Assembly: GCA_003509235.1 (NCBI GenBank) | Contig: DONH01000378.1 | Location: 1-7,897 of the forward strand | Origin: Planctomycetaceae bacterium | GTDB lineage: Bacteria > Planctomycetota > Planctomycetia > Pirellulales > UBA1268 | DNA length: 7,897 bases | Direction: 5' to 3' | In this document: in pieces, positions 6,817-7,897 of the stretch | Layout: each line of letters begins with the position of its first letter | Position numbering within the stretch: position 1 is the stretch's first letter | Made by a program: the position numbers and the translations under genes | Notes under the pieces: model-generated | Database searches by the model: none | What the model saw: only the letters and a program-made list of their open reading frames with translations | Told to the model about the DNA's origin: nothing

Positions 6817-7856
6817 GGGGAACTTGTTGTAATCACTGGCCACCATGAGCAGAGATACCAGGCTCTGGGTGTGGTCCATTCGACGAGCATTTCTAAGCTG
6901 TTGATTGAGCGAGCTTGAGCCGCGCCGCCAAGAAGCTCGTCGAAGAGTCCTTGTGGTTTCTTATACTGGATGACTCGCACGGAATCTTCTTGAAGATTGG
7001 CCAGAACGACTGCTCTGGCAATCGCATCCTCAAGAAATCCAATCTTGTCAATCAGACCAAATGTGACTGCCTGATTCGCCGTAAATACCTGCCCAGTAGT
7101 AACAGCCTCAATGGTTTCATCATCGAGTTTTGGGCGACCTTTGCGAACAATATCTTTAAAACGAGTAAACATTTCATCAACAAGACTCTGAACGATCCCT
7201 CGTTCTCTCTTAGCCAGTTCTGGTGAACGGGTTTTGGTAACACTAAGCATTTCTTTGAGAGGACCACTGGTAATTGAGTCATCTGTGACATCAAATCGCT
7301 TGAGTAGTTGTGAAAAGTCAAAATGTGGAATTATTACACCAATTGATCCAGTAATTGTTGAGGGTTCAGCAAAAATTGCATCATCTTGACCGCCATTGGC
7401 CATTGCGACGTAGTACCCACCACTCGCCGCAATACTACCCATGCTGACAACAACAGGAAGATTTCGTTCGGCGGCTAGCTTCTCCAGGCGGTAGTGAAGT
7501 TCATCGCTGCCACTTACTGTTCCGCCCGGTGAATCAATACGTAACACAATTGCACGGACGTTCTCATCTGCTTTCACCTGATCTAATTGGTGCCTGGCAA
7601 ATCCTTCACCTCCCATAATGGCACCACGAATCTCGACAATGGCAATTTTATTGGAGGCCAACTCTGCTAATGAATGATATTGCTCAATTACTTTGGGATT
7701 TGTTTGGAAATATTCAGCATTTGCTCCAAGGGCGACTGCAGCAACAACAACAGAGATTCCGGTGATAATCCATGCCAATCGTCCCCTCCATCGGTCCCAG
7801 CTACGTGGCTGTGCAAGGACAGTGTTCGAGGATTCCGTAGTAGCGTGGTCGGACAT
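6813..7856 (-). CDS. sppA: Signal peptide peptidase SppA, short form, membrane-anchored serine protease (family S49)
   Basis: SppA degrades signal peptides left in the membrane after protein export, using a Ser-Lys dyad. The 347-residue length fits the short, single-domain form rather than the duplicated E. coli enzyme of about 618 residues. A basic stretch (R18-R26) precedes one membrane segment at about 28-46, which implies N-terminus inside and the catalytic domain outside the cytoplasm. DSPGG at 109-113 is typical of the family. The catalytic serine is S145 in SIAASGGYY, followed by TGSIGV at 169-174, and the catalytic lysine is K201 in SGPLKEM. GQVFTANQAVTFGLID is the usual C-terminal signature. 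The ATG at 7856 has a good SD (GGGAG, six bases upstream). The gene is convergent with the fatty-acid block, overlaps it by four bases and has no evident functional link to it. A sohB-like protease is the main alternative, less likely given the length and motifs. Confidence 0.93.
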   Translation of the reverse strand: MSDHATTESSNTVLAQPRSWDRWRGRLAWIITGISVVVAAVALGANAEYFQTNPKVIEQYHSLAELASNKIAIVEIRGAIMGGEGFARHQLDQVKADENVRAIVLRIDSPGGTVSGSDELHYRLEKLAAERNLPVVVSMGSIAASGGYYVAMANGGQDDAIFAEPSTITGSIGVIIPHFDFSQLLKRFDVTDDSITSGPLKEMLSVTKTRSPELAKRERGIVQSLVDEMFTRFKDIVRKGRPKLDDETIEAVTTGQVFTANQAVTFGLIDKIGFLEDAIARAVVLANLQEDSVRVIQYKKPQGLFDELLGGAAQARSINSLEMLVEWTTPRAWYLCSWWPVITTSSP

Positions 7857-7862
7857 AATTAT

Positions 7863-7867
7863 CTCCC
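7863..7867 (-). promoter_or_regulatory. Ribosome binding site of sppA
   Basis: On the minus strand GGGAG stands six bases before the ATG, which fixes the start. The remaining upstream bases to the window edge (7868-7897) are too few to identify a promoter. Confidence 0.7.
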
Positions 7868-7897
7868 GAGGGGCGAGGATTTAATCTTTCTAGTTCA

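Overview
The window is a stretch of bacterial chromosome with four protein-coding genes, packed tightly and by eye a little below 50% G+C. Three plus-strand genes form a fatty-acid beta-oxidation block. A convergent minus-strand gene encodes a short-form signal peptide peptidase A (SppA). I saw no RNA genes, insertion sequences, CRISPR arrays or long repeats. The gene set, the weak or missing Shine-Dalgarno (SD) sequence before the largest gene and the character of the proteins suggest a planctomycete-like bacterium. That placement rests on remembered resemblance, not on a search, and is tentative.

Layout. From the left edge to 2032 lies the 3' nine-tenths of a FadJ/FadB-type multifunctional alpha subunit (enoyl-CoA hydratase plus 3-hydroxyacyl-CoA dehydrogenase); its true start is outside the window. 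It runs directly into a FadA-type 3-ketoacyl-CoA thiolase (2035-3219), with an overlapping or near-touching start. A gap of about 108 bases (3220-3327) holds only a weak imperfect hairpin. Then a single open frame of 1162 codons (3328-6816) joins a complete long-chain acyl-CoA synthetase to a complete acyl-CoA dehydrogenase of the very-long-chain (VLCAD/ACAD9) type, including the C-terminal helical domain of that subfamily. The minus-strand sppA gene (6813-7856) meets it tail to tail, with both stop codons inside one shared CTAG.

How it fits together. The fusion protein would activate a fatty acid to its CoA thioester and make the first double bond. The alpha subunit would hydrate it and oxidise the hydroxyl group, and the thiolase would release acetyl-CoA. 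Activation and all four steps of the beta-oxidation spiral are therefore encoded side by side; only the electron acceptor of the dehydrogenase (ETF and its oxidoreductase) is not seen. The catalytic residues I could place are present in all four proteins.

The most notable point is the synthetase-dehydrogenase fusion. Its interdomain linker contains a run of eight A residues. Loss of one A would end the synthetase at 5149, shortly before a possible dehydrogenase start at 5182. The fusion may thus be real, may be switched by slippage, or may come from a one-base sequence error; this is the main thing to test.
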